Assembly (NCBI GenBank): GCA_001953215.1
Contig: CP019169.1
Span: 3,534,001-3,598,000 of the forward strand
DNA length: 64,000 nt
Direction of reading: 5' to 3'
DNA from: Betaproteobacteria bacterium GR16-43
GTDB taxonomy: Bacteria > Pseudomonadota > Gammaproteobacteria > Burkholderiales > Usitatibacteraceae
Shown here: in pieces, positions 46,087 through 55,059 of the stretch
How positions within the stretch are numbered: the stretch's first letter is position 1
Layout: every line of letters starts with the position of its first letter
Translations under genes and position numbers: made by a program
Notes under the pieces: generated by a model
Database searches by the model: none
What the model saw: only the letters and a program-made list of their open reading frames with translations
Told to the model about the DNA's origin: nothing

Positions 46087-47238
46087 CTAAACCAAAAACT
46101 CAAGAGTGGGAAAGCGCCCCTGCAACGCGGCGTTGGCGTCCATGCCCCACCAGCGATCGAGGATCGTGGCGTAGTAGCTGCGGAAATCCACGGCGAACGG
46201 CAGGTTGCCGTTGCCGTCGAGCCGGTCGAGCTTCGGGGCCGCGCCGTAGAGTCCGCCCCGGACCTTGCCCCCCATCACCAGGTGCGCCGAGGCCGTGCCG
46301 TGGTCGGTGCCGCCGCTCTGGTTGCTCGCGGGGCGGCGCCCGAACTCCGAGTAGGTCGCGACGACGGTCGTCTCCCAGCGGCCCGCCTCGATGAGGGCCT
46401 CCCGCAGGGCGCCGAGGCCCTCGCCCAACTGGCGCATGAGGTTGGCGTGGGTGCCGAGCTGGTTCGCGTGCGTGTCGAACCCGCCCAGCGTGACCCGGAT
46501 CACCGCGATTCCCGCGGGGTTGGCGGCGAGTTGCGCCGCCGTGCGAATGGCGTTGCCGAACGGACCGGTGGGGAATGCGGTCTCGAAGCGCCGGCCGGCA
46601 TCGAGCTTCTCGGCCGATTGCACGATCTCGCGTTCGACGCGAAGGATGTGCGCGAGCGAGGCGTTCTTCGTGGCTCCGGCGTCGCGTGCGAGGCGGGCAT
46701 TGCGCAGGAACTGCTCGGGATTGGTGAGTGCGATGGCGCGCCCCGCCCCGTTGAGCGGGCCCATGTCCGCCGCACCGACCACGACTCCGTCGGCCGCGAA
46801 GCTGGCCGGCGACGGGGAACGCGCAAAGGCGCGCGCGAGCCAGCCGTCATCGAGGTACTCCTCGCTCTTCGAGGCGGTGTCCCAGATCTCGATGGAGCGG
46901 AAATGCGAGAGATTCGGTTGCGGATAGCCCAGGCCCTGCACGATCGCGAGCTGCTTGGCGGACCACACGGGCATCAATTTCTCGAGGCCCGGGTTCAGCC
47001 CCGCATCGGGCGTCAGTTGCAGCACCGCGTCGCGCTCGATCGCCGTGCGCGCGCGCAGCCTGCGGTAGGCCGGATCCGCATAGGGCACGACCGTGTTGAG
47101 GCCATCGTTGCCGCCCTTCAGCTCCACGAGGACCAGGAGGTTGCGCGTTCCGCCGGCCGGTGCGGCGAAAGCGACGCTCCCCCAGGTTCCCAGCAGGGGG
47201 ACGGCGGCACTGTAGCGAAGGAAGTCGCGGCGTTTCAT
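46087..47238 (-). CDS. Tat-exported DUF1501 family protein, second copy
   Basis: Protein of 383 residues with a twin-arginine-like signal (MKRRDFLRYSAAVPLLG). The core has VELKGGNDGLNTVVPY, FDTHANQLGTHAN, YSEFGRRPASN and GTDHGTASAHLVMGG. It is clearly homologous to, but shorter than, the protein at 14021-15376. ATGA overlap with the DUF1800 gene upstream. Confidence 0.92.
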   Translation of the reverse strand: MKRRDFLRYSAAVPLLGTWGSVAFAAPAGGTRNLLVLVELKGGNDGLNTVVPYADPAYRRLRARTAIERDAVLQLTPDAGLNPGLEKLMPVWSAKQLAIVQGLGYPQPNLSHFRSIEIWDTASKSEEYLDDGWLARAFARSPSPASFAADGVVVGAADMGPLNGAGRAIALTNPEQFLRNARLARDAGATKNASLAHILRVEREIVQSAEKLDAGRRFETAFPTGPFGNAIRTAAQLAANPAGIAVIRVTLGGFDTHANQLGTHANLMRQLGEGLGALREALIEAGRWETTVVATYSEFGRRPASNQSGGTDHGTASAHLVMGGKVRGGLYGAAPKLDRLDGNGNLPFAVDFRSYYATILDRWWGMDANAALQGRFPTLEFLV

Positions 47239-48737
47239 TTGAGCTGGTAGGCGGGGTCGGAAACCAGGTGGCGGACGAGTTCCAGGCCCTGCGCGCCCTC
47301 GGGCGCCGCATTCACGGCCGGCGCGGCCAGCGCGAGGCTTTCCACGGAGCTCGAACGATCGACGGTGCGGGACCAGCGGTCCCAGTCGAACGCGTACGTC
47401 TGCATGCCGCGCTCCATCGCCCGGCGCAGGCGTGCTTCGGGCGTGGGCGTCGCTTCGGCCTTTGCGTCGTCCACGGCCGCCGCGGCCATCATCGGGGCGG
47501 CCTCGGGCATCGCGTCAGTGCCGCGGAAGAGGCGGTCGAGGAGTTGCTTGCGGCCGAGGAGCGTGGCGGAGTTGATCCACGCCTCGCCGCCGGGCCATCC
47601 CTTCACGTTGGGCGGCGACATCGGGTTCTGGCCCAGCACCGTGGAGGCCAGGACCGCGGGGCGCAGGGAGGCGGGACGGATCTCGAACGTGCGCAGCGTG
47701 CCCACCACCAGGTCGAGCGGCGACTTGATCAGGGCGCCGCGCTGCTCGGGGGCCCAGAACGCGTCGGAGGCAAGCATCGCGCGCATGAGGGGCTTCACTT
47801 CGTAGCGCTTGTCGCGGAACACGGCGGCCAGGCGTTTCACCTCGCTGCCGTCGGGCGTGGGCGAGACGAATTCCTTCCACAACTTGGTCGTGACGAACTC
47901 GGCGGCCTCGGGCCGGGCGAGCAGGATGTCCAGCACCTCGTCGCCATCGAAGCGGCCCGTGCGGCCGAGGACCGTCTTCTCCCCGCCATCGTGGAAAGCC
48001 GGGCGGAACATGAACTTCAGGGTGTCGCGATCGAGGCTCCAGCCGGTGAAGGCACGCGCGGCTTCCTGGATGTCGCGCTCGCCGTAGCCGTGGCCTTCGC
48101 CCAGCGTGAAGAGCTCCATCACTTCGCGCGCGAAATTCTCGTTCGGCGCCTGCCTGCGGCTGCCGGCGTTGTCGAGGTAGATCAACATCGCCGGGTCCTT
48201 CGCCACCGCGTGCAGCAGCGTGCCGAAATTGCCCAGCGCCTCGCGCCGCAGCAGCGCGTTCTGCGCATGCATGAGCTGGCCGTTGCGGACCTTCTGCTGG
48301 CCGGTGGCGAAATGGTTGTGCCAGAAGAGCGTCATGCGCTCGGTGAACGGCGACGGCGAGGAGAGCATCTCGCGCAACCACCATTCGCGCAGCTGCAGCC
48401 CCTGCTCGATCGTGAGGCGCTGCTGCCGCTTGCGGTCTTCCTCGTTCATCTCCCGGTACTTGTAGAACGGGAGCGGCGGCGTCTCGACGAAGGCGGGTGG
48501 CGGCAGCGTGGCTTCCCGCCGCGCTCCGGCCAGCACGCGATCCACCGCTTGCGTGCGCGTGAGGCCGGCGTACTCGCGAACCTCCGCGTCGGTGGCGCCG
48601 AAACCGACGCGATTCAGGAAATGGCGTGCCCCGTCATAGCCGATGGCCTGCGCGGAGGCGGCCAAGGGGGCGAGGAGCAGCGCGAAAGAAAAGAGCGCGC
48701 CGCGAACGACAGGAAAGTTCGTGGCGCGCATGGGCAT
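47235..48737 (-). CDS. Secreted DUF1800 family protein, second copy
   Basis: Protein of 500 residues with a Sec signal ending LAASAQA, HFLNRVGFGAT near the start and APNENFAREVMELFTLGEG in the middle, the DUF1800 signature. It differs strongly from the first copy in length and sequence, so this is not a recent duplication. Followed by DUF1501, 11 bases after the EF-hand gene on the same strand. Confidence 0.92.
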   Translation of the reverse strand: MPMRATNFPVVRGALFSFALLLAPLAASAQAIGYDGARHFLNRVGFGATDAEVREYAGLTRTQAVDRVLAGARREATLPPPAFVETPPLPFYKYREMNEEDRKRQQRLTIEQGLQLREWWLREMLSSPSPFTERMTLFWHNHFATGQQKVRNGQLMHAQNALLRREALGNFGTLLHAVAKDPAMLIYLDNAGSRRQAPNENFAREVMELFTLGEGHGYGERDIQEAARAFTGWSLDRDTLKFMFRPAFHDGGEKTVLGRTGRFDGDEVLDILLARPEAAEFVTTKLWKEFVSPTPDGSEVKRLAAVFRDKRYEVKPLMRAMLASDAFWAPEQRGALIKSPLDLVVGTLRTFEIRPASLRPAVLASTVLGQNPMSPPNVKGWPGGEAWINSATLLGRKQLLDRLFRGTDAMPEAAPMMAAAAVDDAKAEATPTPEARLRRAMERGMQTYAFDWDRWSRTVDRSSSVESLALAAPAVNAAPEGAQGLELVRHLVSDPAYQLK

Positions 48738-48748
48738 CTTCTACCCGA

Positions 48749-49165
48749 TCACTTCTTGCCGTGGGCGGCGCGGGCCGCCTGCAGCTCGTCCTTCGACAAC
48801 TGGCCGTCCTTGTTCGTGTCGATCTGGTCGAAGCGCTCGGCGAGGCGCGGGGCGTTCGCCTGGGCTTCGGCCTTGCTGATCACGCCGTCGCCGTTGGTGT
48901 CGATCTTCTTGAAGTGGTCGCCCTTCTGCTTCTCGTGGAAGGCGCGCATTTCGTCGCGGCTCAACTGGCCGTCCTTGTTGGTGTCGATCTCGTCGAAGTG
49001 CTTGGCGAGGCGCGGCATGCCCTTCGCCTCTTCGCGGCTGATCATGCCGTCGCCGTTGGTGTCGGCCTTCTTCATGCCGTCACCCCTCGGGCCTCCTTCG
49101 GCGGCAAAGGCCGCGGCGGAGAAGGCGGTGGCGAACGTGGCTGCGATTGCGATGATGGTCTTCAT
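48749..49165 (-). CDS. Secreted EF-hand calcium-binding protein
   Basis: Protein of 138 residues with a signal peptide (ending AAAFAAEGG) and four 12-residue EF-hand loops: DTNGDGMISREE, DTNKDGQLSRDE, DTNGDGVISKAE and DTNKDGQLSKDE. All calcium-ligating positions are filled. GAGGAG lies 6 bases before the ATG. It is the first gene before the second DUF1800/DUF1501 pair on the same strand, so they may share a transcript and an extracytoplasmic function. Confidence 0.93.
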   Translation of the reverse strand: MKTIIAIAATFATAFSAAAFAAEGGPRGDGMKKADTNGDGMISREEAKGMPRLAKHFDEIDTNKDGQLSRDEMRAFHEKQKGDHFKKIDTNGDGVISKAEAQANAPRLAERFDQIDTNKDGQLSKDELQAARAAHGKK

Positions 49166-49353
49166 GAAAAACTCCTCTAGGGACGCTTTCGCGTCGTAGT
49201 ACTCCCTCGTTGGGGCTTGTCCGCCGGTCCCGTGATTCGAACGTTAGTCCAGGTACATGGCGGCAAGCTTAAGCGCTCAACGCCCGGAAACTGTGAACGG
49301 AGGACTTCCGCGTGGTAACGAAATGCAAGCACGCTCCCCGGAGCGCATCGGTT

Positions 49354-49370
49354 GCTAACATCTGCTTACA
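49354..49370 (+). promoter_or_regulatory. Direct repeat upstream of ompR-like gene
   Basis: GCTAACA (49354-49360) and GCTTACA (49364-49370) are direct repeats with a 10-base period, the spacing typical of OmpR-family operators. They lie 37 bases upstream of the regulator ATG in the 241-base divergent gap 49166-49406, which otherwise shows no gene. This may be an autoregulatory site. Confidence 0.45.
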
Positions 49371-49406
49371 GGTGGCGGCGTGGGAACCTTCCCGCGCGCC
49401 CTTACG

Positions 49407-50147
49407 ATGAAACCCATGCAAAACGCACAAAGACAAAAGGTGCTGGTCGTCGACGACGACCTGAGGCTGAGGGACCTCCTCAAGCGCTATCTCACGGAAC
49501 AGGGTTTCGCCACCGACACCGTGGCCGACGCCGGCGCCATGGACCGGCAGTTGCAGCGCGTCCGCTACGACCTCCTCGTCCTCGACCTCATGCTGCCCGG
49601 CGAGGATGGCCTCGCGATCTGCCGGCGCCTGCGCTCCGAGGGCAACGCCCTTCCGGTGATCATGCTCACCGCCAAGGGCGACGACGTCGATCGCATCGTC
49701 GGCCTCGAAATGGGGGCGGACGACTACCTCGGCAAGCCGTTCAACCCGCGCGAGCTCGTGGCGCGCATCAACGCCGTGCTGCGCCGCCAGGCTCCGCTGC
49801 CGGTCCCCGGCGCACCCGCCACGGAAGCGAAGGTGATCGAGTTCGGCGCGTTCACGCTCGACCTCTCCACGCGCCTGCTCGCCCGCGAAGGCAAGCCCAT
49901 CGTTCTCACGACCGGAGAATTCTCGCTGCTGAAGGCGCTGGTGGAGCACGCCCGCGAGCCGATGTCGCGAGACAAGCTGATGGACCTCGCGCGCGGCCGC
50001 GAGCACGAGAGCTTCGACCGTTCCATCGACGTGCAGGTCTCCCGCCTGAGGAAGCTGCTCGAGGACGACCCGAAGGAGCCGCGCTACATCCAGACCGTCT
50101 GGGGCTTCGGCTACGTGTTCGTGCCGGACGGGGCGCCGCAGAAATGA
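49407..50147 (+). CDS. OmpR/PhoB-type response regulator
   Basis: Protein of 246 residues: receiver domain with VVDDD, phospho-acceptor Asp in LLVLDLMLPGEDG, LTAKG and KPF, then a winged-helix DNA-binding domain (FDRSIDVQVSRLRKLLE, IQTVWGFGYVF). It most resembles OmpR. Start at 49407 or 49416 (both ATG); no strong ribosome-binding site distinguishes them. ATGA overlap with its kinase gene. Confidence 0.93.
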   Translation: MKPMQNAQRQKVLVVDDDLRLRDLLKRYLTEQGFATDTVADAGAMDRQLQRVRYDLLVLDLMLPGEDGLAICRRLRSEGNALPVIMLTAKGDDVDRIVGLEMGADDYLGKPFNPRELVARINAVLRRQAPLPVPGAPATEAKVIEFGAFTLDLSTRLLAREGKPIVLTTGEFSLLKALVEHAREPMSRDKLMDLARGREHESFDRSIDVQVSRLRKLLEDDPKEPRYIQTVWGFGYVFVPDGAPQK

Positions 50148-51442
50148 AGTTCTTCGGCTCCCTCGTCTGGCGCACGCTCGCCGTGGTGCTGCTGGCCCTT
50201 GTCCTCTCGCAGGCGGTATCGCTGTACCTGCTGAACGAGAACGTCACGCGACCGCGCCAGCAGGCCGGCATCGGGCAGTTCGTGAGCCACCTGAAGACGA
50301 TCCGCGCCGCGCTGGAGACGCTGCCCGAGGCGCAGCACGACGCCTTCATCCAGAAGATCGCGGAGCGCGAAGGGATCCGCATCATGCCGGCGCGCGGCAA
50401 CGAGAACGCCATGCCGGCCCCGGACGTGCCGGCCCTCACGCTCTTCCGCGAACGCGTGCACGCCATTTTCGGTCCCGACGCGGAGGTCTACGTCCGGCCG
50501 AGTGCCCCACGGGCGCTCTGGATCCGCATTCCCGTGGCCGGCCGCGAATACTGGATCGCCTTTCCGCGCACCCGCGTCGACCAGAACCCGGTCGGCGCCC
50601 TGGTGGGCTGGGGCGTGGTCGGCCTCGTGATCGCCCTGCTCGCGACGGCCCTGATCGGCTGGTGGCTCACCCGTCCGTTGCAACGCCTGACGGAAGCGGC
50701 GCGGCGTATCGGCCAGCGCGTGGACGAGCCGCCGCTGCCCGAAAGCGGCCCGTCGGAAGTTCGCGAGGTCGCGCGGGCCTTCAACCAGATGAAGGACGAC
50801 CTGCTCCGCCAGGAGCGGGAGCGCGCCACGTTCCTCGCGGGCGTATCGCACGACCTGCGCACGCCGCTTGCGCGCCTGCGCCTCGAGACCGAGATGCTCG
50901 CCCCGCGCATCGAGCCGGACACGCAGCGCGCGATGGTCGCCGACCTGGAGGACATGAACGCGATCATCGACCAGTTCATCGACTTCGCGCGCGGAGAAGC
51001 CTCCGAGGCGCTGGCGCCCGTAGACCTCGCCGAAGTCGCGCGCGCCGCCGGCGAACGCGCCGCCCGCCTCGGAAAGCCGATCGAGGTGATGACGGCTCCC
51101 GTTCCCCGGCTCCTGCTGCGGCCCCTCGCGATCCAGCGGGCGATCGACAACCTCGTCGGCAACGCGATCAAGCATGGCCTCGGGCCGATCGAGCTTCGCG
51201 TCGAACCGGTGCCCAGGGGCGTGGCCGTCCGCGTGCTCGACCGCGGCCCCGGAATCCCGCGCGAGCTCGCCGAACGCCTGAAGCAGCCCTTCACGCGCCG
51301 CGACGATGCGCGCAGCGGGCACTCGGGCGCGGGCCTGGGGCTCGCGATCGCCGATCGCGTCGCGGCCATCCACGGGGGCCGGCTCGAGCTCCTGGCGCGC
51401 GAGGGCGGCGGGCTGGACGCGCGAATGACGTTTCCCGCCTGA
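50144..51442 (+). CDS. EnvZ-like sensor histidine kinase
   Basis: Inner-membrane kinase of 432 residues: helix 1 (about 9-30), a periplasmic sensor of about 120 residues, helix 2 (about 150-175), HAMP, the phospho-acceptor His in GVSHDLRTPLARLR, and an ATPase domain with NLVGNAIKHG and GAGLGLAIADRV. It is the partner of the overlapping OmpR-type regulator. Sequence and order resemble EnvZ-OmpR, so osmotic or envelope control is likely but unproved. Confidence 0.92.
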   Translation: MKFFGSLVWRTLAVVLLALVLSQAVSLYLLNENVTRPRQQAGIGQFVSHLKTIRAALETLPEAQHDAFIQKIAEREGIRIMPARGNENAMPAPDVPALTLFRERVHAIFGPDAEVYVRPSAPRALWIRIPVAGREYWIAFPRTRVDQNPVGALVGWGVVGLVIALLATALIGWWLTRPLQRLTEAARRIGQRVDEPPLPESGPSEVREVARAFNQMKDDLLRQERERATFLAGVSHDLRTPLARLRLETEMLAPRIEPDTQRAMVADLEDMNAIIDQFIDFARGEASEALAPVDLAEVARAAGERAARLGKPIEVMTAPVPRLLLRPLAIQRAIDNLVGNAIKHGLGPIELRVEPVPRGVAVRVLDRGPGIPRELAERLKQPFTRRDDARSGHSGAGLGLAIADRVAAIHGGRLELLAREGGGLDARMTFPA

Positions 51443-51491
51443 GGTCTCTCAGGCAGACTAGGGCCTTCACGACAGCTTGGGGAAGGCATTC

Positions 51492-52400
51492 ATGGCAGGC
51501 GGCGCAAACCCGGTCAAGGCGATCCTCTTCGCGCTCGGCGCGAATTTCGCGATCGCAGTCTCCAAGTACGTCGCGGCCTTCATCACGAATTCCGGTTCGA
51601 TGCTCGCGGAAGCGGTCCACTCGACGGCGGACTGCGGCAACCAGCTCCTGCTGCTCCTGGGCTTGAGGCTCGCCAAGAGCCCGCCCACGGCCGACTATCC
51701 GCTGGGCTACGGCAAGGAGACGTATTTCTGGTCGTTCATCGTGGCGCTCATGCTCTTCACCCTGGGCGGCGTCTTCTCGATCTACGAGGGCTGGCACAAG
51801 CTGCACCAACCCGAGCCGCTGTCCTACCCCCTGCTGGCGCTGGGCACGCTCGCCTTCGGCATCGTCGCCGAGGGCTTCTCCATGTGGGGCTGCGTCGGGG
51901 AAGTGAACAAGATCCGCGGCGAGCAATCCCTCTGGCGCTGGTTCCGCACCTCGCGCAACGCCGAGCTCGTGGTGATCTTCGGCGAGGACCTCGCCGCCCT
52001 CCTCGGCCTCACCTTCGCGTTCTTCGCCGTGCTCGTCACGTGGATCACCGGCAACCCGGTCTATGACGCGCTCGGCGGCATCGCCATCGGCGTCCTCCTG
52101 ATCGTGGTCGCGGTCCTGGTCGGCATCGAGGTGAAGCAGATGCTGGTGGGGCAAGGCGTCGACGAGCCGGTCAAGCAGGAGATGCTCGCCTTCGTCACGG
52201 AACAGTCGACCGTCGAACGGGTGCTGAACCTCCTGTCGCTCCAACTGGGGCCGGACGTGATGGTGGCGCTCAAGGTCAAGATGAAGCCCACCGGATCCGA
52301 CGTCGCCTTGATCGAGAACGTAAACGCCGTCGAGGCGAAGTTCAGGGAGCGGTTCCCGCAGGTCAAGTTCCTCTTCATGGAACCCGATCTCCACGAGTGA
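51492..52400 (+). CDS. Cation diffusion facilitator family transporter
   Basis: Membrane protein of 302 residues with about six helices and a C-terminal cytoplasmic domain. Helix 2 has SGSMLAEAVHSTADCGNQ, where His/Asp form the metal site, and helix 5 has IFGEDLAALLGL. Such proteins export zinc, iron or manganese in exchange for protons; the metal is not evident. The start at 51492 follows GGGGAAGG. Confidence 0.9.
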   Translation: MAGGANPVKAILFALGANFAIAVSKYVAAFITNSGSMLAEAVHSTADCGNQLLLLLGLRLAKSPPTADYPLGYGKETYFWSFIVALMLFTLGGVFSIYEGWHKLHQPEPLSYPLLALGTLAFGIVAEGFSMWGCVGEVNKIRGEQSLWRWFRTSRNAELVVIFGEDLAALLGLTFAFFAVLVTWITGNPVYDALGGIAIGVLLIVVAVLVGIEVKQMLVGQGVDEPVKQEMLAFVTEQSTVERVLNLLSLQLGPDVMVALKVKMKPTGSDVALIENVNAVEAKFRERFPQVKFLFMEPDLHE

Positions 52401-52996
52401 GCCCGGGACCCTCCGCCGTGCGCCTGCCGTTCGTCACCGCGACGTTCATCGCGCTGAGCGTGCTCGCCTCGATTCCCTCGGTGCTGGGGTCGGGCGTCCT
52501 GACGCCGCTGCTGATCAACGAGCCCCGCGCGCCGTTCCTGGCGAGCATCGCTGGCGGCGAGGCGTGGCGCGTCGTGACGCCGATGTTCGTGCACTTCGGC
52601 ATCCTGCACATCGCCTTCAATATGATGTGGCTCTGGGACCTGGGGCGCGCCCTCGAACGGCGCCGGGGCGCGGCCTTCCTCGCCATCTTCATCGTGGCCA
52701 CGGGAGCCGCCGCGAACCTCGCGCAATACGCGATCACGCAGAGTCCGCTGTTCGGGGGCATGTCGGGCGTGGTCTACGCGCTGCTCGGCTACTTCTGGAT
52801 CCAGGGCCGCATCAATCCCGCGTTCGGCATCGCGCTGCACCAGAGCACCGTGATCATGATGCTGGTCTGGTTCGTCGTCTGCTGGACCGGGCTCGTGGGC
52901 CCGATCGCGAACTGGGCGCACACCGCGGGCCTCGTGATCGGCGTCGCGTGGGGGTTCCTGCAGGGACGATCGGCGCCCGCCCGCCCGCCGGGATAG
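52397..52996 (+). CDS. Rhomboid family intramembrane serine protease
   Basis: Membrane protein of 199 residues with six helices. The catalytic Ser is in GGMSGVVYALLGY and the His in WAHTAGLVIGV; the VHFGILHIAFNMMWLW segment matches the H-x-x-x-N of helix 2. GTG start overlaps the CDF stop. Its substrates are unknown. Confidence 0.92.
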   Translation: MSPGPSAVRLPFVTATFIALSVLASIPSVLGSGVLTPLLINEPRAPFLASIAGGEAWRVVTPMFVHFGILHIAFNMMWLWDLGRALERRRGAAFLAIFIVATGAAANLAQYAITQSPLFGGMSGVVYALLGYFWIQGRINPAFGIALHQSTVIMMLVWFVVCWTGLVGPIANWAHTAGLVIGVAWGFLQGRSAPARPPG

Positions 52997-53006
52997 ACTG
53001 CGTCGC

Positions 53007-53225
53007 ATGAACCCACTCAAGCTTGTCGCAATCGTCCTCATCGTGGCGGGCGCGTTGGGCCTCGCCTACGGCAGCTTCAGCTTCACGAAGCAAACGCACT
53101 CCGCGAAGCTCGGCCCCATCGAGTTCTCCGTGAAGGAAAAGGAAACCGTGAACGTCCCGGTGTGGGCCGGCTTCGGGGCCATCGCGCTGGGCGTGGTGCT
53201 GCTGGTGGTCGGCGGCAAGAAGTAG
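53007..53225 (+). CDS. Small two-helix membrane protein (DUF3185-like)
   Basis: Protein of 72 residues with membrane helices at about 5-25 and 50-68 around a soluble loop (GPIEFSVKEKETVNVP). It resembles DUF3185-type proteins. It lies 10 bases after the rhomboid gene and 8 before the glycosyltransferase. Function is unknown. Confidence 0.8.
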   Translation: MNPLKLVAIVLIVAGALGLAYGSFSFTKQTHSAKLGPIEFSVKEKETVNVPVWAGFGAIALGVVLLVVGGKK

Positions 53226-53233
53226 CCCGCCCC

Positions 53234-54505
53234 ATGGCGCGAGTGGTGGTCGCGACGTGGGGCTCCTACGGCGACCTCTTCCCCGCGCTGGGCCTGGCGC
53301 TCGAGATGAAGCGCCGCGGCCACGCGCCCCTGGTCGCCACCTGCGAGTTCTATCGCGAGCGCGTGCGCGCCGAGGGCCTGGATTTCCACCCCGTCCCGCC
53401 GGACGTCGATCCGAACGACAAGGCGTTCGTCGCGAACCTGATGGACGCGCGCCGGGGCTCCGAGCGCTTGCTGCGCGACATCCTGGCTCCGGAGATTCGC
53501 GCATCGCATGCGGCGCTCGACGAAGCCGCTCGCGGGGCCGACCTCCTCGTCTCGCATCCGGCGACGCTCGCCGCTCCGCTCGTCGCGCGCCATCGCGGAA
53601 TCCCGTGGGTTTCCACCGTGCTGGCGCCGCTCTCGTTCTTCTCGCGCCATGACTTTCCGGTCCTGCCGCTCGGATACTGGACGCGGCACCTGAATGCCCT
53701 GGGCCCGGTCGTATGCGGCGGCGTGCGCGGGATCGCGAAGGCAAGGACGCGGCCCTGGCTTCGATCCGTGGACCGGCTGGCCGCGGAGCTGGGCTTGCCC
53801 GACGGGGGCCATCCGCTGTTCGAGGGTCAGTTCTCGCCCGCCGCCACACTGGCCCTTTTCCCGACCCCGCTGGCCGAACCACAACCGGACTGGCCGCCGA
53901 ATGTGGTCCGGGCCGGATTCGTGTCCTACAACGGACCCGACCCGATGCCCCCCGCGCTGGAGGCTTTCCTTGAATCCGGACCGGCCCCGGTCACGTTTAC
54001 CCTGGGTACTTCGGCCGTTGGCGCGCCGGGCGAGTTCTTCCGGGAAGCCGCGGCCGCCTGTGTCGAAGCCGGCTGCCGGGGTGTTCTGCTGGCGGGAACA
54101 GACCGGGCGAACCTTCCCGCGGGCCCGTTGCCCCAAGGAGTGATGAGCGTCGAATATGCACCGCATGCGCTGCTCTTTCCGCGTTCCGCCGTGGTGGTCC
54201 ACCAGGCGGGCATGGGCACGACCAGCCAGGCCCTCCGGTCCGGCCGGCCGCAGTTGATCGTGCCCCATGCCCATGACCAACCCGACAACGCGTATCGTGT
54301 AAACCGTTTGGGGGTCGCGCGCGTTTGCCAGCCAGGGCGCTTTCGTTCGCCCGGCGTCGCGGCCCAGCTCCGGCAGTTGCTTTCCCCGGGGCCGCACCGG
54401 GATCGCGCGGAGGCGCTGGGTCGCACCGTCCGGTTGGAGGATGGCGCGGCCGCCGCAGGCGATGCCCTTGAACTTGTCCTTCGCCACCAGAAGGAGGAAC
54501 CATGA
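53234..54505 (+). CDS. MGT-family glycosyltransferase
   Basis: GT-B fold glycosyltransferase of 423 residues (GT1 type). N-terminal VVVATWGSYGDLFPALGLALEMKRRG is the acceptor-side Rossmann fold; the C-terminal nucleotide-sugar site has VTFTLGTS, VVVHQAGMGTTSQAL and PHAHDQPDNA. Acceptor is probably a small hydrophobic molecule or sterol-like lipid. The frame continues upstream but MARVVV at 53234 is the fold start. Overlaps the next gene by 4 bases. Confidence 0.9.
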   Translation: MARVVVATWGSYGDLFPALGLALEMKRRGHAPLVATCEFYRERVRAEGLDFHPVPPDVDPNDKAFVANLMDARRGSERLLRDILAPEIRASHAALDEAARGADLLVSHPATLAAPLVARHRGIPWVSTVLAPLSFFSRHDFPVLPLGYWTRHLNALGPVVCGGVRGIAKARTRPWLRSVDRLAAELGLPDGGHPLFEGQFSPAATLALFPTPLAEPQPDWPPNVVRAGFVSYNGPDPMPPALEAFLESGPAPVTFTLGTSAVGAPGEFFREAAAACVEAGCRGVLLAGTDRANLPAGPLPQGVMSVEYAPHALLFPRSAVVVHQAGMGTTSQALRSGRPQLIVPHAHDQPDNAYRVNRLGVARVCQPGRFRSPGVAAQLRQLLSPGPHRDRAEALGRTVRLEDGAAAAGDALELVLRHQKEEP

Positions 54506-55059
54506 AAACGATCCAGGCCCTCACCCTCGCTTCCGCCGTAGCCCTCGCACTCCTCGCGCCTCCCCCGCTCGAAGCGGCAACTCGCGGAGGCGGTGGCGGT
54601 GGCAACGGCCACGGCAGCGGGTACCACGGGGGCAGCGGCTACCATGGCGGCTCTCATGGCGGGGGCTACTACCGGGGCGGCTACTACCACGGCGGCGGCT
54701 ACTATCGCGGGGGCTACTACGGGGGCTACTACCGGCCGTACTGGGGCTTCTACGCGGCAGCGCCGTTCCTCTGGGGCGCGGCGTGGGGTTATCCGTACTA
54801 CGGGTACGGTTACGGCTACGGCTATCCGAGCTACGCGTACTACGCTCCGGCCTACCCGGCTCAGCCCGTCTACGACAGCGGCACGATGTCCCCGCCGGTG
54901 GACCTCGGCCCGGCCGCAGACGTGAACACGGGCGATGCCGGCATGCCCGCGCAAGGCCCGCTGTACATGAACTACTGCGTTTCGGCCAAGGCGTACTTCC
55001 CGAAGGTCAAGTCTTGCCCGGAAGGCTGGCAGTTCCAGGCGCCGCAGTACCGGAACTGA
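54502..55059 (+). CDS. Secreted Gly/Tyr-rich protein
   Basis: Exported protein of 185 residues with a signal peptide (MKTIQALTLASAVALALL...). Residues 30-75 are short Gly/Tyr/His repeats (GGYYRGGYYHGG), then aromatic PYWGFYAAAPF and GYGYGY stretches. The C-terminus (NYCVSAKAYFPKVKSCPEGW) has two cysteines and looks folded. Possibly a cell-surface or matrix protein; no family assigned. Its last 53 bases overlap the convergent dinG-like gene. Confidence 0.75.
   Translation: MKTIQALTLASAVALALLAPPPLEAATRGGGGGGNGHGSGYHGGSGYHGGSHGGGYYRGGYYHGGGYYRGGYYGGYYRPYWGFYAAAPFLWGAAWGYPYYGYGYGYGYPSYAYYAPAYPAQPVYDSGTMSPPVDLGPAADVNTGDAGMPAQGPLYMNYCVSAKAYFPKVKSCPEGWQFQAPQYRN

Noticed and set aside
54590-54735. 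Short tandem repeats that might be a CRISPR or minisatellite.
   Set aside because: They are codons for GGYY/GGYH repeats inside a coding gene, without spacers.
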